64,000 nt of DNA from Nocardia fluminea (GCF_002846365.1 NZ_PJMW01000002.1:2604001-2668000); one strand, 5' to 3'; shown: positions 25,028-34,882, numbered from the stretch's first letter. The notes: generated by a model from the sequence alone, not told the origin. Numbers and translations: made by a program.

Positions 25028-26748
25028 ACGCGCGCGCAGGGAGTTCCCGAACCAGGTCCGCGAAAACCGAGCTGGTCGAGGGTATCAGGATCCTAAGCCG
25101 TGCCCGCCGTGGTGAAGTCGAGATGACGGCCTTGACCAGCGGGGGACTGCGGGGCTGGCGGGCACGAATGCTGCTTTCGAGCGATGACCATCGCCGAGCG
25201 ACTGCCGCGCGCCGCCGCGACGGCACCGCCGGGGACGGGTTCGACCTGAACGCCCCGGCGTTCACTGACCGTGGTTACACCGGTGCAGGCGGTGGCCGCG
25301 CGTCGGTGGTGCCGCGCACACCGGAGTGGCGTGCGACGACCGTCCAGGTCGCTGGGTTGTGGCCGTTCTGCGTTGGCGCGAGCGCACCCACTGCGGGGGT
25401 GCCGGTCGGCAGCCACTACATCACCGGCGCCCCGGTGCATTTCGACCCGATGTCGTGGTTCCTGCGGGGGTTCATCACCGCACCGATCGCGTTCGTGTTG
25501 GCGCTCAACGGATTCGGCAAGTCCTCACTGATCCGACGCATCGTCACGGGTGCGGTCGCGGCGGGGGAGACCGTGCTGTGCATGGGCGACACCAAAGGCG
25601 AATACCGCGACCTGGTCGAACGCCTCGGCGGTCAGGTCGTCGACATCGGCTACGGCCACGGAACCATCAACCCCCTCGATGTCGGCGCCCTGGGCGCCAC
25701 CATCGACCAGCTCCCCGATGCCGACCAACGCCGCCAGGTCGTGGCGCGGGTCGAAGCGGGCCAGATCAACATCGTCGCCGGGCTGATCGAACTCGTGCGC
25801 GGCGCCCGGGTCGAAGACTACGAGGAAGTCCTACTCGCGGCCGGTCTGCGCGAACTCTACAGCCCGGCAGGTGGTTTCACCCACCAGAACCCGCCACTGC
25901 TGGAGAACCTGCTCGCGGTGATCTCCGCCGGAGGTGAGCGGCTGCGCGCGTTCGCCGAAGAAGACGACGCCATCTCCTACCGCGCCGCGACGAAAACTTT
26001 GCGTCGGTCGATGCGTGCCCTGGTCGAAGGACCGTTCGGGGCGATCTTCAACGGGGCGACCACTACCCGGATCGACCTTGCCAGCCCGGCGATCTGCGTT
26101 GATATCTCCCATATCCCCGAGGGCGACACCAAACTGCTGGCGGCTGTGCTGATGACGTGCTGGTCCGATGGCTTCGGCGCGGTCGCAGCCGCCCACGCTC
26201 TCGCTGACGCCGGCCTTGCTCCGGCGCGGACGTTCGAAGTCGTGATGGACGAGATCTGGCGCGTGCTGGGTGTCGGTGAATTCATGGTCGACCGCGTCGA
26301 CGCGCTGACCCGACTCAACCGGCCCTTGGCCACCGGGCTGATCATGTGTTCCCACACCATCAAAGACCTCGCCGCGTTCGATTCCCCTGCCGCACAAGCG
26401 AAAGCGCTCGGATTCTTCGAACGCTCGAGGGCCAAGATCATTGGCCCCGTCGGTCCAGAAGAAGCCAACCGCATCGCCGCGGTCGCCGGGATGACCGACA
26501 CCGAGAAATTGTTGGTCACCTCCTGGGCGGCGCCGCGCCCACCCAGCGACGACGACCTCGATACCTCGCGGCGCGAGATCCCGCCGGGCACAGGGTGTTA
26601 CCTGCTCAAGACCGGTGAAGCCGAAGAGCCCGGCATTCCGTTCCGGATGGTGTTCACCCCCACCGAACGCGACTCCGATATCCACAACACCAACCGCCGC
26701 TTCGACAACCTCGGCCAAACCTCCGGTGGGTCGGTGAATCCGCGATGA
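25024..26748 (+). CDS. VirB4-like T4SS ATPase
   Basis: The 574-residue protein has a Walker A in ALNGFGKSSLIRRI (Lys166) and a Walker B in EVVMDEIWRVLG, followed by the motif LATGLIMCSHTIKDL typical of TraC/VirB4 ATPases. It is smaller than VirB4 of Proteobacteria because the membrane-associated N-terminal part is carried by the SCO6880-like protein upstream. It powers assembly and substrate movement at the cytoplasmic face. Confidence 0.88.
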   Translation: MNARAGSSRTRSAKTELVEGIRILSRARRGEVEMTALTSGGLRGWRARMLLSSDDHRRATAARRRDGTAGDGFDLNAPAFTDRGYTGAGGGRASVVPRTPEWRATTVQVAGLWPFCVGASAPTAGVPVGSHYITGAPVHFDPMSWFLRGFITAPIAFVLALNGFGKSSLIRRIVTGAVAAGETVLCMGDTKGEYRDLVERLGGQVVDIGYGHGTINPLDVGALGATIDQLPDADQRRQVVARVEAGQINIVAGLIELVRGARVEDYEEVLLAAGLRELYSPAGGFTHQNPPLLENLLAVISAGGERLRAFAEEDDAISYRAATKTLRRSMRALVEGPFGAIFNGATTTRIDLASPAICVDISHIPEGDTKLLAAVLMTCWSDGFGAVAAAHALADAGLAPARTFEVVMDEIWRVLGVGEFMVDRVDALTRLNRPLATGLIMCSHTIKDLAAFDSPAAQAKALGFFERSRAKIIGPVGPEEANRIAAVAGMTDTEKLLVTSWAAPRPPSDDDLDTSRREIPPGTGCYLLKTGEAEEPGIPFRMVFTPTERDSDIHNTNRRFDNLGQTSGGSVNPR

Positions 26749-26834
26749 GCACCGTCGAACCCAGTCGTCAGCGAAACCACAACCCGAGCTCTCACACCCG
26801 CGAGACCCGCCCGCACCCGGTGGTGCCGCGATGA
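26745..26834 (+). CDS. 29-residue basic mini-ORF bridging VirB4-like and peptidase genes
   Basis: The ATG overlaps the VirB4-like stop and the TGA overlaps the next ATG, so both junctions are ATGA. The peptide (MSTVEPSRQRNHNPSSHTR at the start) is basic and unstructured. It may simply couple translation across an 82-bp gap. There is no independent ribosome binding site. Confidence 0.35.
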   Translation: MSTVEPSRQRNHNPSSHTRETRPHPVVPR

Positions 26835-28483
26835 GTGCTGCCGCTCGGGTAACGGTCGCGGTCGTGGGCGCGACCCTGATGCTGCTTGGACTGCTGCTCT
26901 TCGCGGGCGTTGCCGACAAGGGGGGCTGCGCGCCGTCGGCGGTGCCGAGCGGGGCGGCCTCGGCGACCGGTGACGCGAGGACGATGCCGATGGCCGAGGG
27001 CAGCTACACCCTGACCTCGGGTTTCGGGATGCGTTGGGGCACACAGCATCAGGGCCAGGATTTCGCCGCCGCGTCCAAGACTCCCATCTACGCGGTCGCC
27101 GACGGACTCGTCGTGCGGGTGGGAGCTGCCAGCGGGTTCGGGATCTGGGTGGTCATCGACCACAACATCGACGGCGAAACCGTGTCCTCGGTCTACGGGC
27201 ACATGTTCGCCGACGACGTCCGTGTCGAACAAGGCCAGAACGTGCGTATCGGTCAACTGATCGCCGGCGTCGGCTACAACGGTCAAACCGTCCCTGCAGG
27301 CCCCGACGGGGCGCACCTGCATCTCGAGATCTGGACCGAAGGAGGGCGATTCGGCGGCGGCACGGCCATCGACCCGATGCCGTGGCTGCTCCAAGGAAAT
27401 GCGGACCAGTCCACCAGTGTCGCGACATCGAGCGCGGTGTCGCCGCCGACGACATCAGTCAGCGATGCTCCCGTAGCTGGCGCTGGTACGGCGGCAGGCT
27501 CCGAGCTGCCCGAAATGCCTGCGTCGATCGGCTTGGAGCGTGGGTTGCAGGTCGACTCGATCCGTCTGGCACGCACGATCGTTCAACGGTTCCCTCAGGT
27601 GCAGAAGATCTATGGGCAGCGTGAGGATGATCTGCCCGATCACCCCAGTGGCCGGGCGATCGACATCATGATCCCTGACCCGACATCCGGGGACGGCAAA
27701 GCCCTCGGTGACCAGATCGCCGGCTTCGTTCTCACCAACTCCGTTGCACTGCGGATCGACTATTTGATCTGGCGCCAGACCTACCGTGCGGCCAGCGGCG
27801 AGTCCAACCTGATGGAAGACCGGGGCGGGGCCACCGCCAATCACATGGACCATGTCCACGTGACCACCCTGGGCGGGGGATACCCAGACGGCTCACCGAT
27901 CGGCTCCGTCGCGACCAACCCACCCGGCACCAGCACAGCATCGACGTGCGGATCCAGTGGCGGAGAGGCCGATCTCGCGCCAAACACTGTCCCCGCCGAC
28001 TTGGAACCGTGGTATCGGCTGGGTGGCACCGTATGCCCGCAAATCAGCGCGTCGCTGCTCGCTGCCCAGGGCAAACAAGAATCCGGGTACCGGCGCGGGC
28101 TGACATCGTCGGCTGGTGCGCAAGGTCTGGCGCAGTTTCTGCCCGGCACCGCGACCGCTCTCGCCTCCGACGGGCAGCCGTATGTGATCGACGCCGACAG
28201 CAGCGGCGTCGCCAGCGTGTGGGACGACGGCGACGCGATCATCGGCCAAGCCCGCTACCTGTGCGACATCGCCGACCACGTCGATGCCTGGATCGAGCAG
28301 GGCAAAGTCGTCGCCCCCAACGGTGCCGTCGAGCTCTACCTCGCCGGCTACAACGCGGGCGAATACGCCGTGCTGCGCTCGGGTGGATTCCCCACGGGTT
28401 CACCGGATTACGAAGTTCAGACCCGCCCGTATGTGGCCAGCATTCTCGCGATGGCCACCCAGATGTCGACGACGATGAGCTGA
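26831..28483 (+). CDS. M23 endopeptidase / lytic transglycosylase of the transfer machine
   Basis: The 550-residue protein has an N-terminal membrane helix or signal (LMLLGLLLFAGVADKGGC) and three parts. Residues ~60-185 are a LytM/M23 zinc peptidase with HQGQDFAAAS and GAHLHLEIW. Residues ~225-360 are a domain with GRAIDIMIPDP and MDHVHVTTLGG, seen in other actinobacterial wall proteins. Residues ~390-540 are an SLT-type lytic transglycosylase with AAQGKQESGYRRG and AGAQGLAQFLPGT. It should open peptidoglycan for the transfer apparatus, the role of VirB1. Confidence 0.85.
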   Translation: MSAAARVTVAVVGATLMLLGLLLFAGVADKGGCAPSAVPSGAASATGDARTMPMAEGSYTLTSGFGMRWGTQHQGQDFAAASKTPIYAVADGLVVRVGAASGFGIWVVIDHNIDGETVSSVYGHMFADDVRVEQGQNVRIGQLIAGVGYNGQTVPAGPDGAHLHLEIWTEGGRFGGGTAIDPMPWLLQGNADQSTSVATSSAVSPPTTSVSDAPVAGAGTAAGSELPEMPASIGLERGLQVDSIRLARTIVQRFPQVQKIYGQREDDLPDHPSGRAIDIMIPDPTSGDGKALGDQIAGFVLTNSVALRIDYLIWRQTYRAASGESNLMEDRGGATANHMDHVHVTTLGGGYPDGSPIGSVATNPPGTSTASTCGSSGGEADLAPNTVPADLEPWYRLGGTVCPQISASLLAAQGKQESGYRRGLTSSAGAQGLAQFLPGTATALASDGQPYVIDADSSGVASVWDDGDAIIGQARYLCDIADHVDAWIEQGKVVAPNGAVELYLAGYNAGEYAVLRSGGFPTGSPDYEVQTRPYVASILAMATQMSTTMS

Positions 28484-28490
28484 GGACACC

Positions 28491-29054
28491 ATGGTGAACC
28501 GTCTACCTCTGTGGGCTGTGACCCTCGGTGTCGCGGCCGTCCTGATTGTGCTCGCCACGGTGCTGGTGGTCGGCGCGCAGAACAGTGAGCCCGTGCCCGG
28601 TACGCGCACACCGGGTACCGCCCACGTGGAGGGGCCGGATCCCGTGGCTGCCGACGCCCGGACCGTCACCCACATGGGTTTGGCGGCCATGTTCTCCTGG
28701 CAACCACGCACCGACCCCGGCCCCGGCACCGGGTTGACCCGCGCCGCACCGTGGCTGACCGGCGAACTGGCTGCCGCAGCGAACAGTGGTCCGGGCAACG
28801 GATTGGCACCGTTGCCGGAATGGGCGCGATGGCGCGACAGCAACGACATCGTCACCGCCCTGGTCGACGCCGAGCAGACGAAAACCGACATCGCCGGGGC
28901 GACGGTCGCGGCGTCGGTGACCCAGCAGGTACTCCACCGGGACGGCTCCACCACCCTCTACCGGCGGATGCACGTCACCGCCACGGTGACAGAAACGTCG
29001 CAGGGGTGGCGGATGTCGAGCTACCGCATCAACTCGGTGACCGGCCATGGCTGA
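28491..29054 (+). CDS. Single-pass VirB8/TcpC-like membrane protein
   Basis: The 187-residue protein has an N-terminal membrane helix (VTLGVAAVLIVLATVLVVGA) and an exported domain ending in MHVTATVTETSQGWRMSSYR, a beta-strand pattern like the NTF2-type domains of VirB8/TcpC. Such proteins form the periplasmic scaffold of Gram-positive T4SSs. It overlaps the following gene by 8 bp. Confidence 0.55.
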   Translation: MVNRLPLWAVTLGVAAVLIVLATVLVVGAQNSEPVPGTRTPGTAHVEGPDPVAADARTVTHMGLAAMFSWQPRTDPGPGTGLTRAAPWLTGELAAAANSGPGNGLAPLPEWARWRDSNDIVTALVDAEQTKTDIAGATVAASVTQQVLHRDGSTTLYRRMHVTATVTETSQGWRMSSYRINSVTGHG

Positions 29055-29934
29055 CCGGATGCTGGCCGCCTCGCCAGACAACAACCTCCTCGGTACACCT
29101 CCGATGCTCGTGCATCGACGGATGGCGGCGGCGATCCAGAACGTCACCGTCGATCTGATGCTGCTGGCGCGGGAACCACACAGCCGCATCCAGACTTTCC
29201 GGGATCTCTCGATCGCTGGGCGGGTCCTCCACGAACAGGCTGCGGCGATCGGGGTGCCCGCCAACTGGATCGACTATGCACGCCAAGCTGGTCAGGAAGG
29301 TCGAAAAGCGACCGGGACCTCCTCGTTGCCTCCTCGCCGTCCGGTCTCGCGGTCGTTGTTGATCGCTCAGCTACACCACCAGGCCGACACCCTGTGGACC
29401 ATGGCCGCAGTGGGCCCGGTCCGCCGCGACCGCGGCCAGGTGACCGCACCGGCAGCGCAGAAGCTGGGTGAGCATCTGCGGTTGCAGTGGTTGCGGGTGG
29501 CGATGGTCGCCACCGCCATCAATCTCACCGAAGCCGAAACCCGTGGCTGGTGGGCCACCGATCCGACCCACTGGCACTCACGCCAGGCCCAGATTCAGCA
29601 ACAGTCGGTACCCGATCAGGGGCGTCAATGGCGTGAGCTCACCCATTTTGCGAGCGTGCGTGAAGCACGGGTCCGGGTCGCGGCGATGCGCATGGTCGGC
29701 ATCGACCTCACAGCCAGTGCCCCACATCAACTACCGCCTGCCCCGCACCTGCTCGCGGTAACCGCCGAGAACGCTTGGCACACAGCATCTCTGGAATCCG
29801 AAGGCGGGGCACGCATCGACGCCGCGATCGCCGCGACCGGTATCGACGACGCCCACGGCATCGCCGATAGCGACACCCACGACCTGCCACCCCCGACCGG
29901 GTCAGCGCAACTGCACGCCGAACCAGATTTCTGA
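29047..29934 (+). CDS. Helical family protein, paralogue 1 of 8
   Basis: This 295-residue soluble protein belongs to a family repeated eight times in this operon. It has an N-terminal helix with MAAAIQNVTVDLM, the family motif IGVPANWIDYARQAGQEG (near residue 75), a central LHHQADTLWTMAAVGPVRR segment, an Ala-rich helix with LTEAETRGWW, and a C-terminal GGARIDAAIAATGIDDAHG. The C-terminus is acidic. No enzymatic motif, signal peptide or membrane helix is seen. Family members are highly diverged in sequence. The function is unknown. Confidence 0.7.
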   Translation: MADRMLAASPDNNLLGTPPMLVHRRMAAAIQNVTVDLMLLAREPHSRIQTFRDLSIAGRVLHEQAAAIGVPANWIDYARQAGQEGRKATGTSSLPPRRPVSRSLLIAQLHHQADTLWTMAAVGPVRRDRGQVTAPAAQKLGEHLRLQWLRVAMVATAINLTEAETRGWWATDPTHWHSRQAQIQQQSVPDQGRQWRELTHFASVREARVRVAAMRMVGIDLTASAPHQLPPAPHLLAVTAENAWHTASLESEGGARIDAAIAATGIDDAHGIADSDTHDLPPPTGSAQLHAEPDF

Positions 29935-29960
29935 CCCCCAAGTATCTCGAGGAGAATCCC

Positions 29961-30617
29961 ATGACAACCCACCCCGCCACCTCGAAAGACCCGTCGCCCC
30001 CGACCACACCCGAAGACTTGGTCCGCGACCGGTTGACCGACTTGTGGACCTTTGCGACTACGGAGGAGTTCGACAGCCTCGCCACCGAATACGGCTTCAC
30101 GACCGAAGAAATGTCGCTGCGCTACGTCGCGGCGTTGTTGGATGTCGCAGGTATCGACTACCAGGGTCTGCGACAGACCGAAATCCTGTGGGCAAACTCA
30201 GGTGCCAACCTCGTGCGCAAGGCCGCGACGGGCCCGGCACTGACAGTGTGGTCGGCGGCGACGCTGCAGGCGTTCACCGTCTGCGCCGCCTCCGGTCGCA
30301 TGATCTGGCACGAACCTTTCGGTGCCGCCATGGTCGATGGTGTCGACGCGGCGACTGTGTCGGCAGAGAAGGCGATCGAGCTGTCCGCTCACGCTTTGCG
30401 TGAGTGGGGCGCCGAAGCCGGTGTCTTGCGGTTGAACCTGGCCCGCAGTCGCGGCCTGGATTTCGAACGGCTGCGCCGCATCGCCGCCACCGAGGGCCTG
30501 GTCCTCGATATTGCGACCGTCGCGGTCCGCAACCCGGCCGCCGAACAATGCATCGCGCCCGAACGGGTCGTCTGGCGGACGGTCGACCTGCAAGAGCTCT
30601 GGCAGAGCGCGTCATGA
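29961..30617 (+). CDS. Hypothetical soluble protein
   Basis: The 218-residue protein follows GAGGAGAATCCC and has two parts: an N-terminal helical region (DLVRDRLTDLWTFATTEEFD, EMSLRYVAALLDVAGIDYQG) and a C-terminal region with AIELSAHALREWGAEAGVLR and VVWRTVDLQELW. I see no catalytic motif. It overlaps the following lipoprotein gene (ATGA). It is co-transcribed with T4SS genes, so a machine-related function is likely. Confidence 0.6.
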   Translation: MTTHPATSKDPSPPTTPEDLVRDRLTDLWTFATTEEFDSLATEYGFTTEEMSLRYVAALLDVAGIDYQGLRQTEILWANSGANLVRKAATGPALTVWSAATLQAFTVCAASGRMIWHEPFGAAMVDGVDAATVSAEKAIELSAHALREWGAEAGVLRLNLARSRGLDFERLRRIAATEGLVLDIATVAVRNPAAEQCIAPERVVWRTVDLQELWQSAS

Positions 30618-31147
30618 AACCCGCTCTGTTGGCGACTATCGCCGCAGTGGTCTTGGCGGCCACGGCAGCGAGTGGGTGCTCGACCGCGGATGCGCCGGTG
30701 GTCGAACCGGTCTGCAGCGCGCAGGCTTTCCCGCCACCACACACCGAGGTCTGGCCCTGCTCGGCATCGGATGTTCTGCGGGCCGCAGTGACCACCTTGT
30801 ATGAACTGGACCCGGTGGTCGGGCTGGATGCGCGGTCGATGTTCGAGGCCGCGCGACCGCTGATGCGGGCCGCGTACTCGACCGACACTCGCGTGGGGGC
30901 ATCACTCTGGTCGCCGATCACCGTCGACTTGTGGCAGGACTGGGTCGAGTACCAGGTGCCGTTGCGGACCGAGGTTCGTCTTACCGGTGACGAGCATCCG
31001 CCTGATACCGCGACCTCGTCGAGCCGGGTCCTGTCGGTCACCCTGACCCCGGCCGAACGGACACCGATTGTCTTTGCGGTGTACGCGAGATCGACGCGCC
31101 AAGGCTCGGAACGGGCGTGGCTTCTCGCCGAAATGCAGGTGCTGTGA
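30614..31147 (+). CDS. Putative lipoprotein of the transfer operon
   Basis: The 177-residue protein starts MKPALLATIAAVVLAATAASGC, a signal peptide with a lipobox (AASGC), so it is likely lipid-anchored outside the membrane. The mature part has a VCSAQAF...WPCSASDV cysteine pair and a C-terminal beta-rich VLSVTLTPAERTPIVFAVYA. It overlaps both neighbours. Confidence 0.7.
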   Translation: MKPALLATIAAVVLAATAASGCSTADAPVVEPVCSAQAFPPPHTEVWPCSASDVLRAAVTTLYELDPVVGLDARSMFEAARPLMRAAYSTDTRVGASLWSPITVDLWQDWVEYQVPLRTEVRLTGDEHPPDTATSSSRVLSVTLTPAERTPIVFAVYARSTRQGSERAWLLAEMQVL

Positions 31148-32169
31148 TGAGCGGGGATCCGGTCGAAGAAGGTGGCCAAGCGGTCCGCCAAGGATTCCTG
31201 CAGGCGCTGCAGACCGCCCACACCACCAACGCACTGTTCCGCAGCAGGGGCGGGGAATCGCGCTCACGCGCCGAATCCGAGCAGCGATCCGCGATCGAAG
31301 CGGCCAAGAACCAACGGTCGTGGATCGAGCACCAGACCAGGCTCGGCAACCTGGGGACAGAGCAAGCGCTGAGCATGGCCAAGATCGACGAGGTCCGCGC
31401 ACGCATCGCCAACGCAGCACAGATCACCGAGGTCGACCTCCGCCACAAAGAAGGCCAAATCACCCGCGCCGAAACAGATCTCGCACGACGCGAACACGAT
31501 GGTGCGCTCTCCCGAAGGCAGAGCAAGGAGCTCCATACCGAACGCATCGCCGGCTACACCAACCGCGAAGCCCGCGACGTCGAGCTGCACAAACTCGATG
31601 TCGAGCTCAAAGAACTGATGATCGAGATTCGCCGCCGTGCCGCGGGATTCACCGACACCTTGCACCACTCCGATGCACGGACCGGCGCGGGCCAGGCGGC
31701 GGCAGCTCAGTTCGCCGCCGCAGATGCCACCCGCGACCTCTCCGCGGACGCCGACGCCGCGGCCCGAGCCTACGAAGAACGGTTCGTCGACGACACCGGG
31801 ATCGAACCGGACGACTTCTTCTCCGAGAACGGGGCCGATCTATCCGATAGCGGGTCTCGAGGTTTCGGTGACATGGACGGGCTAGCCGCGGATCTCACAA
31901 TCAACGCGCACCTGAACGACGAATTCAACCACCTTGCTGACCATCTCGATGACAACGCTGACCCGACCGCGCAAACCATTCTCGACGCGGAGGTCGTCGA
32001 GGCCGGTGAATGGATCGAGGCCGCCGTATCGGCCGCAGCGGTCCACAACATCGACCCCACCGCCCCCGACCCTGACCTGACCAGCGGGGGAGCTGAACCC
32101 TCGCCTACTCGCGCGACAGGCAAGGAAATCGAAGTATGGGGCGATCCCGGTGTGGGACGGGGCCGGTGA
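31147..32169 (+). CDS. Coiled-coil protein with family-like C-terminal tail
   Basis: The 340-residue protein has a long charged coiled coil (residues ~40-165) rich in Glu, Arg and Lys with no breaks, then an acidic linker (DDTGIEPDDFFSENGADLSD). The C-terminal segment GEWIEAAVSAAAVHNID resembles the tails of the eight-member helical family (IDAAIEATG and similar), and the protein ends in VWGDPGVGRGR. It is one of the few proteins here outside the family core but with the tail. The ATG overlaps the previous stop by 1 bp. Confidence 0.65.
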   Translation: MSGDPVEEGGQAVRQGFLQALQTAHTTNALFRSRGGESRSRAESEQRSAIEAAKNQRSWIEHQTRLGNLGTEQALSMAKIDEVRARIANAAQITEVDLRHKEGQITRAETDLARREHDGALSRRQSKELHTERIAGYTNREARDVELHKLDVELKELMIEIRRRAAGFTDTLHHSDARTGAGQAAAAQFAAADATRDLSADADAAARAYEERFVDDTGIEPDDFFSENGADLSDSGSRGFGDMDGLAADLTINAHLNDEFNHLADHLDDNADPTAQTILDAEVVEAGEWIEAAVSAAAVHNIDPTAPDPDLTSGGAEPSPTRATGKEIEVWGDPGVGRGR

Positions 32170-32170
32170 G

Positions 32171-33040
32171 ATGTTCGACCCGAACCCGATCCAGGCCAAG
32201 CTGCTCAAGGCCGTGCAGAACCTGGCCAGCGACAACGCGCGCCTGATCGACCAATCCCGCACCGGGGACAACCAGCAACTGTCGCCGATGGCGCTGGCTC
32301 ATCTCGATATCGGGCGCCGTACCCGGGAGAACCTGGAAGCGATCGCGACCGCGGTCGGGGTACCGAAATCGGTGATCGACTACACCCGCGCCTCCGGTGA
32401 ACGCGGACACCGCTGGCAACCCGGCCAGCCCCTGCTGAGCACCGAATCCATCGACCGCGACACCCTGCTTCGCGGACACCTGCGAGCTGTCGCGCAACTA
32501 CAGACGATGGCCGGGGTTGGGGCGGCGTTCTCCCAGCAGGGAACCCTGCCGCGCGACGGATTCGCCGCGTTCCGGCGTGTGATGGGTGTGACCTGGCAAC
32601 GCGTCGGAGCCGTCGGCCACGCCCTGGGCCTGACCACAGTCGAACAACAACACGCGTGGCAACCCACCGACAGCCCGTGGACCGACCACGTCGCCCGAAC
32701 GATGGCAACGCTGGACCGGACAGCGCTGATGACGCGGTGGCGGGCCGTCGTGGAGACCAACTTCGCCACGGTGTCGATGCCGGTGATGGTGCTCCAAGCC
32801 GCCGGAATCACCCCCGACGACATCAACCGCCAACTCCCCGTCCTGCCCGACCGGATGGTCGAGCTCGCCGCAGCCGCCCTCGAACCCGACCCCGTCATGC
32901 GTGAGAAGGGTGGCGCTGGCATCGACGCCGCGATCGAGGCCACCGGCGCCGATTCCCAGACCGAATTCGAGCCCACCGATCACCGGCCTGCGTCGCACCC
33001 GGATCGATACCGCGGGCCCGACATGGGCCCAGGGCCGTGA
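32171..33040 (+). CDS. Helical family protein, paralogue 2 of 8
   Basis: The 289-residue protein has LLKAVQNLASDNARL at the N-terminus, the family motif VGVPKSVIDYTRASGERGHRW, a central DTLLRGHLRAVAQLQTMAGV, the helix MGVTWQRVGAVGHALGLTTV with a trailing HAWQPTDSPW, and the tail GGAGIDAAIEATGADSQ followed by FEPTDHRP and a Gly/Pro-rich end. It is the member that best shows all four shared blocks. Confidence 0.72.
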   Translation: MFDPNPIQAKLLKAVQNLASDNARLIDQSRTGDNQQLSPMALAHLDIGRRTRENLEAIATAVGVPKSVIDYTRASGERGHRWQPGQPLLSTESIDRDTLLRGHLRAVAQLQTMAGVGAAFSQQGTLPRDGFAAFRRVMGVTWQRVGAVGHALGLTTVEQQHAWQPTDSPWTDHVARTMATLDRTALMTRWRAVVETNFATVSMPVMVLQAAGITPDDINRQLPVLPDRMVELAAAALEPDPVMREKGGAGIDAAIEATGADSQTEFEPTDHRPASHPDRYRGPDMGPGP

Positions 33041-33122
33041 CAGATCGGATGCCACTGCTATCGCCCCCCCCGCAACCCGCCATCACAGAAAGTCCAGTGA
33101 TTCAACAGGATTGGAGAAACCG

Positions 33123-34064
33123 GTGAGTCATCCGCTCTCAGGTGCCGAGGATCTGCCGTCGTGGCAGCTTCGGCTGCTCGAACGAATCCAGAACTCGAGC
33201 TATGAGCACTACCGCACGCTGTTTCACGGTTACCCGCAATACTCGACCGCCGCCAGTGGCCCGAGCATCCAACTCGAAAACTGGCGGACCAACCTGCGAG
33301 CACTCGAAGCCGAGCGCTCCGAGATCGAACTCCACGCCCACGGACTCGACATCCCCCAACGGATGATCGACTACGCCACCGAGACCGGAGCTAGGGGAGC
33401 ACGCTGGGGTGATACCCGCGAAACTGCGCTCCTGCCGATGTCCCCGCCTGGGGCGAACCCAACGCGGGTGCACCTGCTCGACCAGATCGCCGATGATGTG
33501 TGGCGCCTGGAACACTCGGCCCTGGTCCGCGCGGAGTATCTGCATCGCGTCCACACCGGTGGGTTGGCCGACAACGAACCCGGAGAACGCCAACTCCACG
33601 ACAACATGGCCGCGCTGTGGCGCCGTGCCGCCGGCACCGCGGCGCTGATCGACCTCGAGCCGGGCGAAGCCCACCAGCTGTGGGGCCGTGGACCCGACTC
33701 CTGGCAGCAGTTGGCGGAGCTGACCGCAGCCTCCTACACCGACACCGAGCTGCAGCAACGGTTCGCGGAAATGTCGTGGAAAGGTGTCGAAGCCGAGGTC
33801 TCGCGCGGCTTCGACAACCTGGCGACCAGTGCCTCTACCAATCTCGGACCGCCGACCCCGTGGGAGGTCGCCGAGCGCGCCGAACAGGCGCTCGCCGCAG
33901 CCAGTTTCGCTGACGAGTTGGCCCCACGCCTGGGTCATGGCATCGGCACGGCGGTAGAAGCTACCAGCACCGGGCTCGGCACCGACTGGGAGCCCGACCC
34001 CGATCCACAACACCCGCCCGGACGCGGACCTGGTGTGGGCGTCGATCAAGGGGTGGGGTCATGA
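33123..34064 (+). CDS. Helical family protein, paralogue 3 of 8
   Basis: Starting at a GTG after GGATTGGAG, the 313-residue protein has LLERIQNSSYEHYR, the motif LDIPQRMIDYATETGARGARW, LLDQIADDVWRLEHSALVRA, the block LHDNMAALWRRAAGTAALID with LEPGEAHQLWGRGPDSW, and the tail GHGIGTAVEATSTGLGTDWE followed by an acidic/proline stretch. It overlaps the next paralogue by ATGA. Confidence 0.72.
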   Translation: MSHPLSGAEDLPSWQLRLLERIQNSSYEHYRTLFHGYPQYSTAASGPSIQLENWRTNLRALEAERSEIELHAHGLDIPQRMIDYATETGARGARWGDTRETALLPMSPPGANPTRVHLLDQIADDVWRLEHSALVRAEYLHRVHTGGLADNEPGERQLHDNMAALWRRAAGTAALIDLEPGEAHQLWGRGPDSWQQLAELTAASYTDTELQQRFAEMSWKGVEAEVSRGFDNLATSASTNLGPPTPWEVAERAEQALAAASFADELAPRLGHGIGTAVEATSTGLGTDWEPDPDPQHPPGRGPGVGVDQGVGS

Positions 34065-34882
34065 CCAGCGGGCGCGATCTACACCAAACGCCTCTGCGGT
34101 GGAGCTCCTGGATGCACAGGATCCAGAACCTCGCCGCTGATGTGAGCCGATTTCACGGATCGCCAACATTGGTGATCGCCGAGACCGATGTCATTGATCC
34201 CCCACGACAGAGGTGGCAGGAGCAGGCCGATCGGCTCCACGGCGCCCTCACCGCGGCCGAGGAACAGGCACGGGCTGCAGGAGTGGATCCGACGTGGATC
34301 GACGACGCGCGCACGGTGGGCTCGCACCAAGGCACGAACCCGCAAACAGGCGCGGTGCGGCAGCTTCCCCAGCGCAAGTCGGGTATCGAGCAGTTCTTCC
34401 TGGATCTACTCGACGTGGATCTGTGGCAGCTCGAGCGGATGGCAGCCCTCGACATGGCGCTCCCGGTCCGAGCTGCGGCAGGCCACGGAGTTATCACGGG
34501 CGACTCGGCGCGCGACTTAGCCTTGTTCGAGCGCATGCACGTGCGTTGTTCGCGGGCCTCGTCCCTCGTGGCCGCCGTGCAGCTCACCCCGGAGGAAGGC
34601 GATCGGATGTGGGGCGCGGGCGCCGAACCGATGCGCCGAATGCACGCCGCAGCGATCGACCAGATGAGCGACGTGCAACTGCTCGGGCAGTGGCACGAGT
34701 ATGCCGACGCCGACGCGAGACTGCGGATGCCCCCCAATTGCAGCCAGGACCCCGACACCGGAAAGGTGTCCTTGGCAGACAGCCTCACCGACCCACCGTC
34801 GCCACGGCAGATGATCGCGCGCGCCGCCCTGACGCTCTTTTCCCGTGATCCCGAGGGCGCCGACAACCCCGGGGTGTCGTGA
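34061..34882 (+). CDS. Helical family protein, paralogue 4 of 8
   Basis: The 273-residue protein has WMHRIQNLAADVSRF, the motif AGVDPTWIDDARTVGSHQG, FFLDLLDVDLWQLERMAALD, SRASSLVAAVQLTPEEGDRM with WGAGAEPM, and PPSPRQMIARAALTLFSRD. It lacks the final AVEAT-like tail seen in its neighbours. It is most like paralogue 5, with which it overlaps by a base. Confidence 0.7.
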   Translation: MTSGRDLHQTPLRWSSWMHRIQNLAADVSRFHGSPTLVIAETDVIDPPRQRWQEQADRLHGALTAAEEQARAAGVDPTWIDDARTVGSHQGTNPQTGAVRQLPQRKSGIEQFFLDLLDVDLWQLERMAALDMALPVRAAAGHGVITGDSARDLALFERMHVRCSRASSLVAAVQLTPEEGDRMWGAGAEPMRRMHAAAIDQMSDVQLLGQWHEYADADARLRMPPNCSQDPDTGKVSLADSLTDPPSPRQMIARAALTLFSRDPEGADNPGVS

